Source of the DNA: Trogon surrucura | Lineage: Eukaryota; Chordata; Aves; Trogoniformes; Trogonidae | Length of the DNA: 64,000 bases | Reading direction: 5' to 3' | Assembly: GCA_020746105.1 (NCBI GenBank) | Contig: CM036621.1 | Location: 24,819,501 to 24,883,500, forward strand | In this document: positions 45,901-59,700 of the stretch, in pieces | How positions within the stretch are numbered: the stretch's first letter is position 1 | Layout: each line of letters starts with the position of its first letter | Program-made: the position numbers and the translations under genes | Notes under the pieces: generated by a model | What the model was told of the DNA's origin: nothing | The model's database searches: none | What the model saw: the letters and a program-made list of their open reading frames with translations, nothing else

Positions 45901-48900
45901 ACATTCTGGGATATGTGAGTAGTCTGAATTCCATCTCAGGAGAGGAATAATTAAATTTACTTTCCCAATTAAGATCAGACTGCAGAGTAGCAATTGGCTT
46001 CAGAAAAAGCCTACGATTATTCAAGCTAGAAATTACTCTCCATGGCCAGGTCTTGGCAGATAGTTGGACATCACTATTTTTGTAGGATTGTGCTGCACCC
46101 CCTCCCTCATAGTACAGAATGGAAAGTTTCATACCTAATTTAATAAACTAGTAGTTAGGGTTGTCAGGATTTCAGTTATGTCCCTAGTATAAGAAATAAT
46201 GTTAAGCTGAAACATCTGAAGCTGAAGACATTACTGAAAAATAAATGCAAAACCTGAATGATTTATTTGTGCAGAGACAACTGTAAGGAAAACTTCTGTG
46301 ATTTAAGGATTGCTGGAAAAATTAGCTGTTGGAAACCACAAAAGCATGCATCTATGGTGAACAAAGTAGCTCCAAAATATTGTAATATCTGATATAAATA
46401 AAATGTGCATTTACAGACACATAGTACTTAGAAAGGTAAACTAAGTAATATAATAAAGATGCTAATGTTGAGACAGAAAGCCATTAACATTATGTTTCTC
46501 AAAGTTTGTAGGGAAATATAAAGTAAAAGGGAAATTTTACCAAGAAATATGCCAAAGTTTTGCTAAAATGCTTTTTATCAGAACATTTGTATAAGCTTCC
46601 CACCTCATCACAGTAAAAAAAAATAAAAATAATAAAAATAATTCCATAGATAAGAAATAACCACTGCCTGCCTCCCCAGACTTCCATCAGATAGCTACAT
46701 AACAGTTAAGGACAGAGCAGGAGTGTGAAACTGAATAAATTATAAGTCTTTGAAAATGAAAAGTCAAATTCTTAAGTGCATCTTTTTAACTACAGATAGA
46801 ATGCTAACGTATGTTTTGTATTAACTTTATGCTAAGAAAAACTGCAGCATGTAGCAGGAGAAAGCATCTGCAAGCTGGTTAGCATATTTTCCCCTTTGTC
46901 AGGCAAAGAGGGGACATGTCCATCTTAAATGCGGTAGACAAAAACAGAGCTTCATAATTTCAGCAATGAAGCCCAGTTTGATATATGCTACAGAAAAACA
47001 GTAATTTAAGAATAATTCAACTCCCATTACTCTTTTTTTTTCCTTCTTTTTATCTATCTCAAGTATCTCTGTCTACATAGTGTTCAGAGGAAGCTGAATC
47101 ACATTCCAAGTTTGGTTTCTTGAAGTTTCTCAAATCAACTTCCAAAGAAATATTTTTGTGGATATCTGTGTGTGTTTTCTAGATTTTTATTCAGACAAGT
47201 TAGATTGTAACTTGCTATATAGTAGCAAGGTCTGCATCTAATGCACCATTAAATGATCTTGTTCTAATTAGTTCAACAAGCCTGAATGCTACTGATGCCA
47301 CCAAGTCATATAGTGTTCCAAGTAGCAATAGTTTTGATTTCTAGATGCAAATCTGTTTCCTTAGGTCTGTAGTTAACAAAATACAAATACCTTTGAGTGT
47401 TGATGCCTTACAGGTTGAAATGTGGACTACGAAAAGTAATGAATTTTTCTGTCTTCAAACAGAAGCCACATTCCTGTGGCAAAACACAGTATTCTTTTAA
47501 GGTTCATCCTCCCATTTCAGTGAGTCAGTGTGTTGTGTTATTGTTGAGATGCCTACAGCTGTCTTTACAGATTCCCAAGTCAGAACAGTCTAAAATTTTC
47601 TCAGGACATAGCTGACAAGCCCTATGATTTATGAAGTGAGCAGCATGTGAAGGAAAGAAATTCTTAACAGCAAATTCTCCCTTTGACTATTAACCTTAAC
47701 AGGTACAATTTTTATGGTAGTTACTTTACTTCTTAAATCTCTGAAGCTGGTTGGAGATTTAAAACTTCAACGTGAAAAAATACTCTCTCTCCCCTCACTC
47801 TGCTCCCCAAATTAAAAAAAAAAACAAACCTCCTCTGGCTAAAATGGCAAGGCAACAATAGTACTGAGTAGCTGTTTTCAATGGGAAACCTCAAATTCTA
47901 TGGGAAATCTGCTCAATTTTTCTGTACGTTTGAGACTATGTTGTTACTTCTTGAAAGCTTAATGTTTTTATTATGCACAGATGCAGGAACTGTTAAGAAT
48001 TTATTTTGTGTTGCTACTGTTCAACTCGTATGCATCAATATTGCTGGGAAATGTGGAATAGTTACTGAGAATTTGTTTGTGAATACATGACAAGAAACCT
48101 GGAATCTACATAGCTATTCAGATCTGTTACTTATGTTCTGAAGATGCATACTGCCTTTACGGTGCTCAAGATATTAATCTCAAGAGTCAGCTTTCACTTT
48201 GTAAGGTGAAATCCCTATAACTCTACTTGCTGTATCTGTAACAGGGACAATTTTGGCTGTACGTGCATTGTAGGTTTAATATGGGCTTAATCTGGCTTTG
48301 ATTTTGAAGCTCTGACCATGTGAGGTTAGCCTCCAAGTTGTTGCTGGGAGGTAGGTCCTGCTGACTGGGATTCTGCTATAAGCACTGCCTCTCAGCAGTG
48401 CCTCTTTATATGCCCTTGTTGCTTCCTACTGTTCTGGCTGAGCTTACCTGATTGCAGGGATGAGTCTTCATAGGACAGCAGGAGACTCACCGGAGACCAA
48501 GTATCTTATGCGCTTGAGTATCTTTTATTTAAATACCTTGGAGGAGAGGGTGAAGATGTGGGTGCTAGTCATAGCTGAGAAGCAGTCATTTTTCACTGCC
48601 CAGCAGAAAGCGGTTTCTCCCTGTACCTGTGTCTCCTGTGCGATATTTGGTTCCTAAACCAAACTAGTTTAAAGACACTGGTAGAGCAGAATGGTCATTC
48701 CGCTGACTTTACATGGGTAGCAGGAATAGCAGCACTATTTCCTACCTGAGTTCAGACCCAATTTGCGTAAACATAGTGACCTTCCTGGGGAGAGGTGCAT
48801 GTTGATCTTGATTCCAAGTTTATACTTTGTGTTCCAGCTTCCCATAGATATAGCAAAAAATGAATGTTTGCAGTCAAGCAAGGAGAAGTGACAGCTAGAG

Positions 48901-51284
48901 CTTTCTAAACCTCCACAGTTATGACTTGCCATTTTGCATATCAAAACCCAGTATAGCACCGCAGCCCTCAGACCTGCATTGCTTCAAGGGGTGTAAGTGG
49001 AGGGATACATCCCAGAGTTTAGTAATATAGAAGCATGCAGCCTGTGGCACAATCTGTGCTCAGTGTGGGGGGCAAGTGTATAATAGAGAAAAATAGCTTG
49101 CATGTTCTCCCAGGAAAAACTAGGGAATTATTTCTCCCACTTCTTTTAACCTAAACCAACTCGCTGAGACTGAAAAAGTATAACCACTTTATAGGTAAAG
49201 CTAGTGTAAGACAATTCTTAGAAAGGCATAGCACTATAATGAATTGCCTGTCGAATTAAGACCTTGAAGAAATATACTCAAAATTAGCTCAGAATAGGGA
49301 TAGGTAAACAATTGCATCTGACTTGGTCATATCTTTACAGAAAAAATATTTAGGATCTGTAGAGTGGATCTGATAAAGAGAACAAAATTATAAAACCAAA
49401 ACAGCAAAAGTGGTTCCCCTTGCATTTTTTCTCTTCTTTGTGCCAGACTCTTGGAATAGATTTAGGTGTTACCTAAAATGCATTTGGATTATTTGTCTTT
49501 ATGAATTCATCTTTGGTATTTTCTACATTACCTTCATACCACATTTCCACTGCGTTCCACTCATTTTTTAGGAAGGTGTGTTTAGTATAATCTGTACTTA
49601 CTTTGCATGTTTCCTCTGTTGGACTTCAGCCATATAAAATAAATGCTATATTTATTATCCCCTTTGACTACAGTATTTCAGGACTTTCCCTCTTGGCCCT
49701 TCTTTTGGAGGTTCCTTTCCAAGGGTTCTTTATGTCCAGGCCCGTTAGACTTTACAAACAGGGATGAAAAGATGTATGTTTGACTTGCCCCCCTTGAATG
49801 CATGTTCACATGCTTCCGAATTAATAATGTGGAATTCAGAATTATTTTGATAAAAAAAATAAAAATTTTTAGAAGGCATGGTACAAAATGTTCAGTGTAG
49901 TAAAGCTTTTGGAAAGCAAATTTGTCACAAAAATATACACGTGCTCATAAAAGTTTTCTGTATTGTTGAAATTGTTATGCATTATCAGATACTTACATGA
50001 CTGACAAGTTCTGAAATGAAACTGGTTTTAATGTACACTTTAAACCAGTTATTTTAGAACAGTATAATTTTCAGGAAATTGTAGGTTTTTGATGCATGTT
50101 CATGTTCTTTACAAAGCTGGGTGAATTTTTAATTGACACTTCATCCGGAGGACCTCGAAGCTTCCTTTATGCTGGAACAGCAACTTAAATGGTACTAAGA
50201 ACCAAAGAAGCTATAGCCACACAAAAATTAACTTCTAAGGAGAGGTGTGTGCTGAGTCACAGAACTTCCTTGAGGTAAATCCAAGGATAGTATGCCAGTG
50301 CAGGGTTCGCTTAGCTTAGATTCAGGATTCATGTTTTAGGTATCTTGGGTTGCATTTATTATTTCATCTGCATGTAAACCAGACTTAAACATCTACATGG
50401 GGATGTGGCTCTTTTCTTGAATAAGATTACTTCTACACACTGTTTTAAAGGTCTGATATTAAGTATTCACTTTATGAGTAACTGCTCTTCCTTATCCTAG
50501 GGCTTTGTGGGTTTACTAGAAATTTTACTGAAGTAAAAATAATAACCATTTTTCTGCAATTTGAAGTTCTGTCTGTAAATGTGAGTCAACTACATCTGAA
50601 TTTACTTTTCATTAATACTGAAGGATGGTGTGGAATGCAAGTACAAAATCAGGTACAAATAAGGGATAGAATATTTTTTTTGAAATAGAAACATCAAAGT
50701 GATAGGAGTATAGATTGCAGTAAGGTCACTGTTGAACAGAATTTTTGAGAAATCCAGAAGAATTAAAAAAAAAAGAAAAAGAAATGACTGAAGTTCCCCG
50801 TAAAATTTCTAATTCCTTCTATTCTCCTTCAAAAGTCAGGTGGGTCTCAAAACCACATTTGACTTTCAGATTCATATCCAGTTTCAGCACATCAGAATCT
50901 ACAGGGCAGTTGATAGACAGTTGGAAGCTTAGACTTTTAAATGGGTCTGGAACACGTTTTCAGCTCACACTGTGTACTGACAGGAGAAGTGCAAAGTGGA
51001 GCAACAGTGAAATACTGGTCTTGCCTCTAATGCAGCAGGGATTGCCTTTCATTACAATGGTTAGGCCTCGATTTACAGGGGTGTTGAGGCAAGTTTTAAG
51101 TGGTGTCTTGACAGGCTTAGAAATCCAGCCCTGCATTCTCATTAACTATTACAAGTCAGTGGGAGTTATGTTTTTATCTGCCAGAGGAGTTACTAGAAGT
51201 CTTGGCTGGCATATCGCTCAGTATCTGTATGGATGTAGATCTTAGTAAACCAAAAAGTTCACCTACCAGTGGAGGGTAATTGTT
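42910..51284. other. Non-coding, probably intronic
   Basis: Over 8 kb of AT-rich DNA in which I recognise no gene, RNA or clear transposon. It includes an A-rich repeat at 46614-46643. The open frames are short and unconvincing. A 166-codon frame at 50745-51245 starts at a TTG and has no family motif. Confidence 0.55.
46614..46643. repeat. A-rich (AAAAT)n simple repeat
   Basis: A run of AAATAAAAATAATAAAAATA, a low-complexity A-rich tract. Confidence 0.85.
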
Positions 51285-51520
51285 ATCATAGAATGGCCTA
51301 GGCTGGAAGGGACCTTAGAGATCATCTAATCCAACCTTCCTGTCACGGGCAGGGACACCTCTCAACTAGATCAGGCTACTCAAGGCTCTGTCCAACTTGG
51401 CCTTGAACATCTCCAGGCAGGGGGCAACCACAACATCTCTGGGCAATTGATTCCAAAGTCTTGCCACCCTCATACTGAAGAATTTCTTCCTAAAATCTAA
51501 TCTGAATTATCTTTTACCAA
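51285..51520 (-). mobile_element. CR1 LINE 3' end fragment
   Basis: ATCATAGAATGGCCTAGG and GAAGGGACCTTAGAGATCAT begin a reversed CR1 tail and 3' UTR. It continues through antisense ORF2 text to CTTCCTAAAATCTAATC near 51500. It resembles the copy at 34405 more than the young family. Confidence 0.94.
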
Positions 51521-51999
51521 ACTTGCAAGTGGACCACATGGTTTGAGAAGAACTTTGTGAAGGTGGAATAGGACTAGTTTTAGTAGGAGTTGGCTTCATG
51601 GCAGTAGTTAAAGAAATGACGAATAGTTCGTAAAGAAAAAATGTATTCTTACATTGTTCTTCCAGATGCTCAAAAGGTTAATTTCTTTCCACATCTATGC
51701 CCAAAACTGTGGACTGCAAGGTCCTTCAAGAATCCAAGTGTTTTAGGAGCGATGTTAAATTTTACTTGATATTTTGTGCCTGAAGTTGTCCAAGCACAAG
51801 GCATTGGTTCCCAGCAAAATCAGTGAAACTTGGCAATGCTTGGCAGGTAATGTGTTGAAACTTATAGAAATATGCCCTGGATTGGCTTCATATTTACTAG
51901 ACAGATGTGGTCTTTTAGAATGCAGAAAAAAACCAAGCACCAAGCTGGTATATTTGACAGTACAAATATGATTGCAGGTATCATAATAAGTATATCAAC

Positions 52000-52075
52000 T
52001 TCCAGGAGACAGTATGGATTTATTAAGGGTAATTTTCAAATCAATCTCTGATGCTTTAGGATGATGAAATCCTAA
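52000..52075 (+). mobile_element. Ancient CR1-like LINE relic (RT domain scrap)
   Basis: The text AGACAGTATGGATTTATTAA, GGGTAATTTTCAAATCAATC, then GATGATGAAATC reads like the CR1 reverse transcriptase block usually seen as (S)QHGFxKGxSCxTNLI followed by FYDEV. Translated it is RQYGFIKGNFQINL. It is heavily decayed and only about 70 bp can be aligned by eye. Confidence 0.5.
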
Positions 52076-54453
52076 TTTAATTTCCATGTATCAAACCTAC
52101 TAAAATAAACTTCACAGGGAAATAGGAGCATCAAGGTGTTGCTTTCCCTAATCTTAATTTGGAGATTGCTATTTTCTTGACAAAGTGCTGTACCTGGAAA
52201 GGAAGTCAAATCAGATTTGGTAGATGTAAACTGTTCGAAGGTATTAAAGAACAATTTGAAATTACAGTCATTATTTACTTTATTGGAAACCTCTTAGAGA
52301 ATATGACTTATGCGAGCAACAAGCTTTTTGGTGCAGTATGTGCAGTCCAGAAGTGTAGGCTAGAAACCAGAGAGCTTAGACTACAGAAAGTTCATTTAAA
52401 AGTCATGTTTCTGATATAAATTATATGCAGTTGTGCAAACATGTCAAAGTTTGGTAAATGGGATTTGTTTAATGTAAACGATCTTTGACCAAAATAATAA
52501 CATAGCCTCAGAAAAAGACATTATGCTTCCACTTCCAAAAAGTTTGTATAACTCAATGAAAGAGAGAGCTCAGCTGTAATGCTATGGAGTATTATGATTT
52601 AATAGATCCAAATTCCATAAAGCAAGCTCATAAACATGCTTTAATTTCTTCTATTGGTCTACAGACAGTGTTAAGATGCAGGGACAGAGATACATTATTT
52701 TTCAGTGGTTGAAATTACTTGAATGTCAGGGTTATGACATGTGGTATTAAAACTAACTGCTTAAACAAAGAATTAATTTGTGCAGGTGTTGACTGAAAGA
52801 ATGGAAAGAACTTTAATAATAGCTATGTCTTTCAGATGCAGAAAAAAGCAGTGTATGTAATTTAACTTTCAAAAAGGCATAGCTTCAATGTGAAGAGGCA
52901 CCTACAGTTGTAGCATCAATTTTGATGAATCAATATTACTGCTGTTCTCCAGATTTCTGTGTGCTAGGAGCTGTATAAATATGGAACAGAAGTGACAATT
53001 CCTTTCCCAAAGAATTTAACATGTTGACCATAGGAATCTGAAATTTGCATGTAGGCCTACAACTAATCCAATTTGTATTTTTTTTCTTAAATTTGTATAA
53101 ATTTGTGAACAAGATTGCTAACAACTGCAGGTTTCCATCAGAATCCCATGTAATATTGAAGTATTATGGCTCTACTCCAGGACATTACCATGGCATATTG
53201 TAAATAGTCCTGTTGATGTCTTCAAAGTTAAATTTATTCTAAATTTCTAATTGTCTGAATTAAAGCCTTTCAGGATAGAAACTGATGTGAATTAGTAAAA
53301 TCGTATGATTCTTGTGAAATTGAGGAAGACTTCTTCATATCAACCTGATTCATAAGAGTCCAGAAACATGGGGCAACGCACAGTGGATTCTTTCCAAAGA
53401 AGTCTGTGCAGTGTCACAGTTCGCCAAGAGGCCTCCAAGGGGATTAAAGGTCAGTACATACCAAATTGATGAGTCTAATCTAATCCCTGGAAGAAATAGG
53501 CCTTCCAGCTAGAACTGGAGTGTTTAATTACATTTTGAATTATGCAGATTCAGGAGATGTGCCCATTAACTGGGGAGGTTGGAAAGGGGCTGCAAAGTGA
53601 AGATCAGATGAAATTTGTTGTTACTGGCTTGAGGAGGGAAGGAGAGCTCTACCAGTCAGGAGTACCATCTGCACTGTCTTATGGTAATATAGTCTGAAAT
53701 GTCTGTGCTGAATCTATCAGGTTTATTCAAAGCAGAAAAGGAAACATAAATTCACATTGACCTTGCCCTCCTCCAAAGCAAAGTTAAAACTCACCATCAC
53801 AGTCCCATTATTAGTTAATGAGTCATTCATCTATAAACCTGTGCTTAACTGACAAGGGGCCTACCTTTTACTTTTAGCTTTAAATGGGATAAAATGTATA
53901 TGGCTGTTCCAGTTTATCAGCAGTTGAAATGGATAACTAGTATGTATTGAAGCATGCAAAACTGTACGGGCTCAAAGTCAGTTTTCCTGTCCTCATTTAT
54001 AGGTCAAATCGTATGCAACTTCAGTTGTTTTGCAGTTCCAGCTACCACTTGTGTGTAGATCTCTAGAGACCTTTGGTCTGAAAGGAAGAGAAAATGCTGC
54101 TCTGTTGTTGACACTGGGGTAGCTGTCAGGGATGTTCTGCCTTCCACGGAGGTCATAAGTTGTCAGTGAATCCCATTGTTGGCAAGGAAGGGTCTGGTTT
54201 TCATGGCAATGCTATTTGTTTTGATTTGGTCTCCTCCTGGGTGCACAGATTATAGGCCAGTAAACCTTTCTTTCACTGACTAGTGTGGGAAGTTCCAGTC
54301 TCTCATAAACCTTAAATAAGTCTTAACTCCAGAATGCTGCCTTTTAGAGATTAGATTTCTCAATGTTCTGTTGTATTTTTAGCCCAAGGGTGCTGTTGGC
54401 AGAAAGCAATGTTTTTATTCCCCGATTGCTGTCTCTCTTTATAATTTTATTTT

Positions 54454-54466
54454 TGTGTGTGTGTGT
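54454..54466. repeat. (TG)6 microsatellite
   Basis: A short perfect TG run after a T-rich stretch. Confidence 0.85.
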
Positions 54467-55782
54467 TGCGCTTTCCTGCATTAGTAGAGGTATCTGTGTT
54501 TGAAAAAGGATTACGTTAGTCAAAACTTAAGACAGATGATTTGCCCCCTTTCCTTACTGACTGACAGGAGCCTAAGCTGCGCTTAATCTTTTGCAAAATA
54601 CAGCCCTTTTGCAGCATATCAGAAATTTCAGAACCAGAAGATTTAACCTCTTAATACATCTAACAGTGCCAACCAATGGTGGTCTAAGCTGCCTGAGATT
54701 TGCTGACATTGATTTTTTTTTTTAAACTAAACAGATCATTTTCCCCTATATTTCCCTTATTTAGGATAATTTATAGTCTTCACTACAGTGAAGCCTTCCT
54801 TAAAGAGTTGCCTTGAAGGTAAAAGAGAAATCATTGCTTTAAACCTGCATTTTGAACACTGTAATTTTGGAGAAGCAAACTTAAGCAGATCAGCAATGTT
54901 CTGTTGAGAATTTCCTGTAACATAGATATATCAAAGGCATAGCATGTCTGTATGGCTTCCAAGCACTGAGAGAGAATCTTTCAAATATTTTTCAAATACT
55001 CTGAAGGAAGAGTTATCCAATCTGAGCATATTTCAGTCAGATGTAAAACTATTTTGAGTACAAAGTACTAGAGCTGCCTCTCAGTGCAGATGCTTGTGTC
55101 ACATTCTATATTTTTCTTCAGGAATAGCTTCCAGAATTTTCAGAGTTCTCTGTCTTGTGTCCCAAAATGAATCTGTAATGCAAAACTGGTATGGGCTTTC
55201 TGGGGAGCTATTTCCTAAGACCTTCACTGATAAAGCATTTTAGTAGCATGAATTCCGCGCTCCGATCAGAAGAACTTTTGTCCTGCAGTAATTCACAAGT
55301 TCACAGGTAAAGTTAAAAGTTACTTGCTGCTTCTCTCGCAAAGGAAGCTGTCTGTTTGCCTGCCATGGAAACCCTTCCTGAGATTTCCTAGTTGTCAAGG
55401 ATGGGTTCAGAGTTCATAGAGCTTTTTATTGTGCCCTTTTTGAGGGATAGAGGCTGATTTGCAACACTATTTAAAGCAAAGATGCCAAATGAAAGTTCCT
55501 CGTTTTAAGTTTGTGCTTACACAAAGCTTCTTTGTGGTTTTTTAGGCCTGTCAGACTTGTCAGGCATGGTAAGAAAAAGTATATTGTTTCCAGCACTTGG
55601 ATTCCTTTCCTTCTGACATCTGCCACTCTGTAAAGATGATAAATTCCTGCCTCATTAGCCAGGGGTGTGGGATTACAGGCTGACAACACATTAATCACCA
55701 GCTTCTGTGGCAGGCTGACTAGCAATAGGCATTGTTAACAAAACTTTTCTAATATGTCACTCTTCTCTATGACAGCCTGTAA

Positions 55783-55802
55783 TCAATCATCTTGATTGAC
55801 AG
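55783..55802. promoter_or_regulatory. Possible PBX/MEIS-type site in a small hairpin
   Basis: TCAATCA (55783-55789) and TGATTGA (55793-55799) form a perfect inverted repeat with a three-base loop. The right arm extends to TGATTGACAG, which matches the PBX-HOX/MEIS type of binding sequence. Function is inference only. Confidence 0.25.
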
Positions 55803-56736
55803 TGCTGATAGATTACACTATTTATACTTTGTGTAATGAAAGATAGCGTTTCCACCTACTGTCATTTCTAGGCTAGCAGTGGAGGATCACTGAATAGAAA
55901 CAAACACAACAAAAAAACCCTGGCCTCAGCTCTGCATTGTGAAGTTGAGTCAGACAGCGTTGTAGGTCTTCTGTGGTAGCTTTCAGATGAGGTGTATTGT
56001 TGGGGAACCTGGTAAGCACATGCCTTTAAGTAACTCTTGAACTGAGTGTTTCTGTGCAGACTTTGTTGCAATAAGCTGTCAGGTCAAGTTCAGGCAGGTA
56101 GGAGACCGTGTTAATCGTATGGTGGCTATAGCTTCCTTTTTCCAGCCTGTCTGTCTTCTCCCTCTGACACCCACCCAAGCCCATCCAAGATGAGAGATGA
56201 TTTACATGTTGATGAAGTATGTGTGTTTTGTGATTTAGAAAGCAAAATTATACATGTTTCCTGTAATTGTATGGTGCAGGGAAAGTAAACACAAGGAGGA
56301 AGTGCAAAGCCAACTTGCCAAGACACGGCAGAATCTGTGTTGGAGCTTGTCTTTTGAAAACTACAAAATTAGAAACAATATCAGGATTAAAGTGCATAAA
56401 CCAATTAAGTTGGTGTTTTGGTTTTGATATAGCTGTTTCTTGTTCTAGAATCACTTGGTTATTACCTTTAATCATTATTTACCTCCTGAAGTTGTTTCAT
56501 TTGGCTGTAGTGCAAGATTTAACATAGACTATAATGGGACAAAAGTTTCTTGTAGCGAATGTCTGTTAGATTGTGGGTTTTTTTTTCTTTTTGCAGTTGG
56601 CTAAAGGAGCTATATAAGTACAAATAAATGGTGCCTTGATGTTACTGCAGTGGCTCAGTTATCTTTATATATCTTCATTTGTGTATGCATCCTGAGAATT
56701 TTCGTAATGTACTTGATCAGTAAATTTGTTTCTGTA

Positions 56737-56754
56737 TCTGTCTGTCTGTCTATC
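56737..56754. repeat. (TCTG)n-TCTA microsatellite
   Basis: Near-perfect TCTG units passing into TCTA and TTTA units. Confidence 0.85.
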
Positions 56755-59700
56755 TTTCTATTTATTTACCTGTCCCCATAAATATATGTGCATTGTTTTT
56801 CTCATTGGAAATGTGCCCAGTCACAATAAAAACTTAAAATCAACCTTTGGATTTTAGGGAATAGGAGTTCAAGCTTAAATTATATTACTTGGGAGTTGAG
56901 CCAAAATTTAGGCAGTTGGACAGCAACAAGGGTGAAGAAGACCGTAGAAACTTTAATCTCCCTGAGAAGAGTTTCATTGTTGAGGCCACAATGATTAATG
57001 AGAAACCTGACCATCTGATTAAGCCCCTCTGTGTCACAGGACATGATTAGTAGGTGACAGAGACTGTAACAGTATCCAGCCAAGCCTTGTTTCTTTCACA
57101 GCTCAGACTGTTATATGATTAATGTCCCCAAGGGCTATCTCCAGGTCAGGCAGGGAGAACCTGTCAGAACAGGTGGAAGTGACAAATTCTGCAGAAACTC
57201 CTTTTACAAGGGAGGCAGCACGCAAGAATGGATGAATGGGGAGGATTCCAGATGGGCCGGTTGACCTTTCTGTACTCTGAACAGACACCGAGAGCATCAT
57301 GGGAATGAAACATAGTAAGTATCAAAAAACTGCAGATGTTCCATAGTTATTGAAGAATTATAGCATTGCCAAGTTGGGTTGGTAAAATGCACAACACATC
57401 ATAATATCGCCACTGGTTTATGCTTTCTGATATGCTACAGGAGACTGTAGATCTAGCGTGTGTGTGTATAGACTAGATAAAATACCACACACTGTGTTTT
57501 ATGGCAAGAGGGAAAGATTCTTTGCTTCAGTACAGATAAGGCTTGATAGAGTTGATCTTTCAGTACAGCGTTTTCCTGTGATAGTATGTATAATCTATCT
57601 CATTCTCATCAATACTGCTCCATTTAGGGGAAGACAGTCTTGGAAGTTAAAATAGTTTATAAAAATCCTCATTACTTTTTATTAGGTGGTGGCAATCTAG
57701 TAAGGTATTTTATGACTTTCAGAGTGCTTTCACCTCTTAGGTCATAGGTTCAAATCCCCGGTTTAAGTATCCTGACATGCTCTACCTTGCCATGTCACAC
57801 AACACAGGGGATTGCTAAAGTATCACCTTTCAGATAGATAGATCATTCATTTTATCATAGGGATGGTATAAAACATCTTTGTAGTACTGTAGAGGCAGGA
57901 AGGGGGATATTAGCACTGTGGTCCTTACGGAATTCCTTCTGCATATGGTTAACATTCAAAACAAAACCAAAAGTGAAACCAGAGAATAAGATTCTCTCCC
58001 TCCCTAAACGAAGAAGTTTCTTCTGTGCAGATTTTATTGCTGTTATTAGTGTTTGGTACTGGTTTTAGCCATTTGTAATACTGCTTTCTTCAGCTTCTAG
58101 AAAATTGTCTTCTTTCCATTTTACAGATGAAAATGTGGAGTACAGAAATTGATATAGTATGGTCAAGCTAGCAGAAGTTATGTTATGGTGCTCCAACATT
58201 AGGCTTTTGCATTTAATTTATTTAGTCTGTATTTTCACTGGTTTAAGGGGAGGCATTCTGAATAAAGGCTGCCATTTCTGTGGTTCCAAGACTTACTTTT
58301 TGTTCTTTGCCACTGTAGAAACTGTCAGAGCCAGCTTTGGGTATGGTAAATGCTGTGCTCCCTTGAGCAAATCAGCTGCCATATGCTATAATTTACACTT
58401 TCTGAATCTTTATTGGCTAGGCAAAAGGTCATTTTTCAGAGTGGTTTTCCCAATATAGAATTAATAGAGGAAATAGACACACTTCAGTGGACCAGTGAGT
58501 GGAGATGGCAGAGCTCCTCTGTGTGCGTAGTCACAGAGTGGCAAACAGAATATAGGTAAGAGTAAGCTCTAAAAGCTAGAGGAAGTGAACCAAAATCCCT
58601 CACTTGAACACTCCAGGCTTTGAAGTCCGAGTCTGTCTGATTTTTATTTTCTGGTTTTGATTAAAAAAAAAATCCAAAAATGCACAAATCTCTGGTAGCA
58701 TAAAGATTTTAATAGCAATTTCAAGTACTATCTCTTACTCTGTTCCCATAAAAATGATAGACTTTGATAAATTGTGACAACTTACCTTGTGAATAGTTTG
58801 CCTCGCTATTGTTTGTTTCAAACTTTGCTATCAGTTTTTCAAACTCTTGTCACTCTATATCCTTTCCTGTAGGTTGATCGGTAAATGAGAAAGTAAGCCT
58901 GGTTATGAATTGCTTGTCAGATGCAACAGGAGACAAGACTGACTTTTTGACCCTCTGTGCAAACCTGGGGGAAAATGAAAGTTGTATCAGCAAGCAAAAT
59001 GCATAGAATTTTGCTATCCAGAAGAGGTTTAAGAAAGGCGTGTTTATTTTAGGGGTAATCTGCTAATCCAGATGCAGAAAATTAGTAGCATGGGGGAATA
59101 TTCCAAAGTGACCCAAGTTCTTCAGTGAGCTTTGAAAACCTTTGCATTTCTGAATGTGATTGCATTAGTAACTTATGCCATTTGTCTCATACAGTTAGTG
59201 CCTGAGGCACTCCAGCTGAATTTAGAATTACCCTAATGATTCTTAGGAATAGGGAGGTGCAGGTGTACATCTGTTATATTTTGTAATACACTCAGGTGTG
59301 TTTCTGTTGCTATCAGTAGCACTAATGAAAGCTTAATGTCGGTTTCCGTAGAGAGTTGCAAGGACGTCTCTTGTTTCCTGAACCTGTAGCATGTGTGCTT
59401 ATAGTGTGAAAGGATCTTATGAAATAGTTGTAATTGAGATGTATGATTTTAAGACTGACTAAACATTCCTTTGTAAGAGCACCTGCAGTAGAATGGACAT
59501 CATCACTCAGAGAAAATGCAAGATGCAGCTGTAATGATGTTTAAAAATGAACCTATGTCTCTATACAAAGGTGCACTAAAATTTTTAAATCTAGTGAATA
59601 TAGTGTAAGGCATAAGAGGCTGTCCATATTGTGCATACATTTTTCTTTCCAGAAGACCTATACTGAGCCTTGCAGAGAGCTGCTGCTGCATTGCCTAATG

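Noticed and set aside
50745..51245. 166-codon plus-strand open frame
   Set aside because: It starts at TTG, shows no recognisable motif, and lacks splice or promoter context. A small part resembles a decayed ancient repeat, so chance is the simplest reading.
57714..57785. GGTTCAAATCC, a tRNA B-box-like sequence
   Set aside because: The flanking bases do not form a T-stem or an acceptor stem, and no A-box is placed correctly, so neither a tRNA nor a tRNA-derived SINE is supported.
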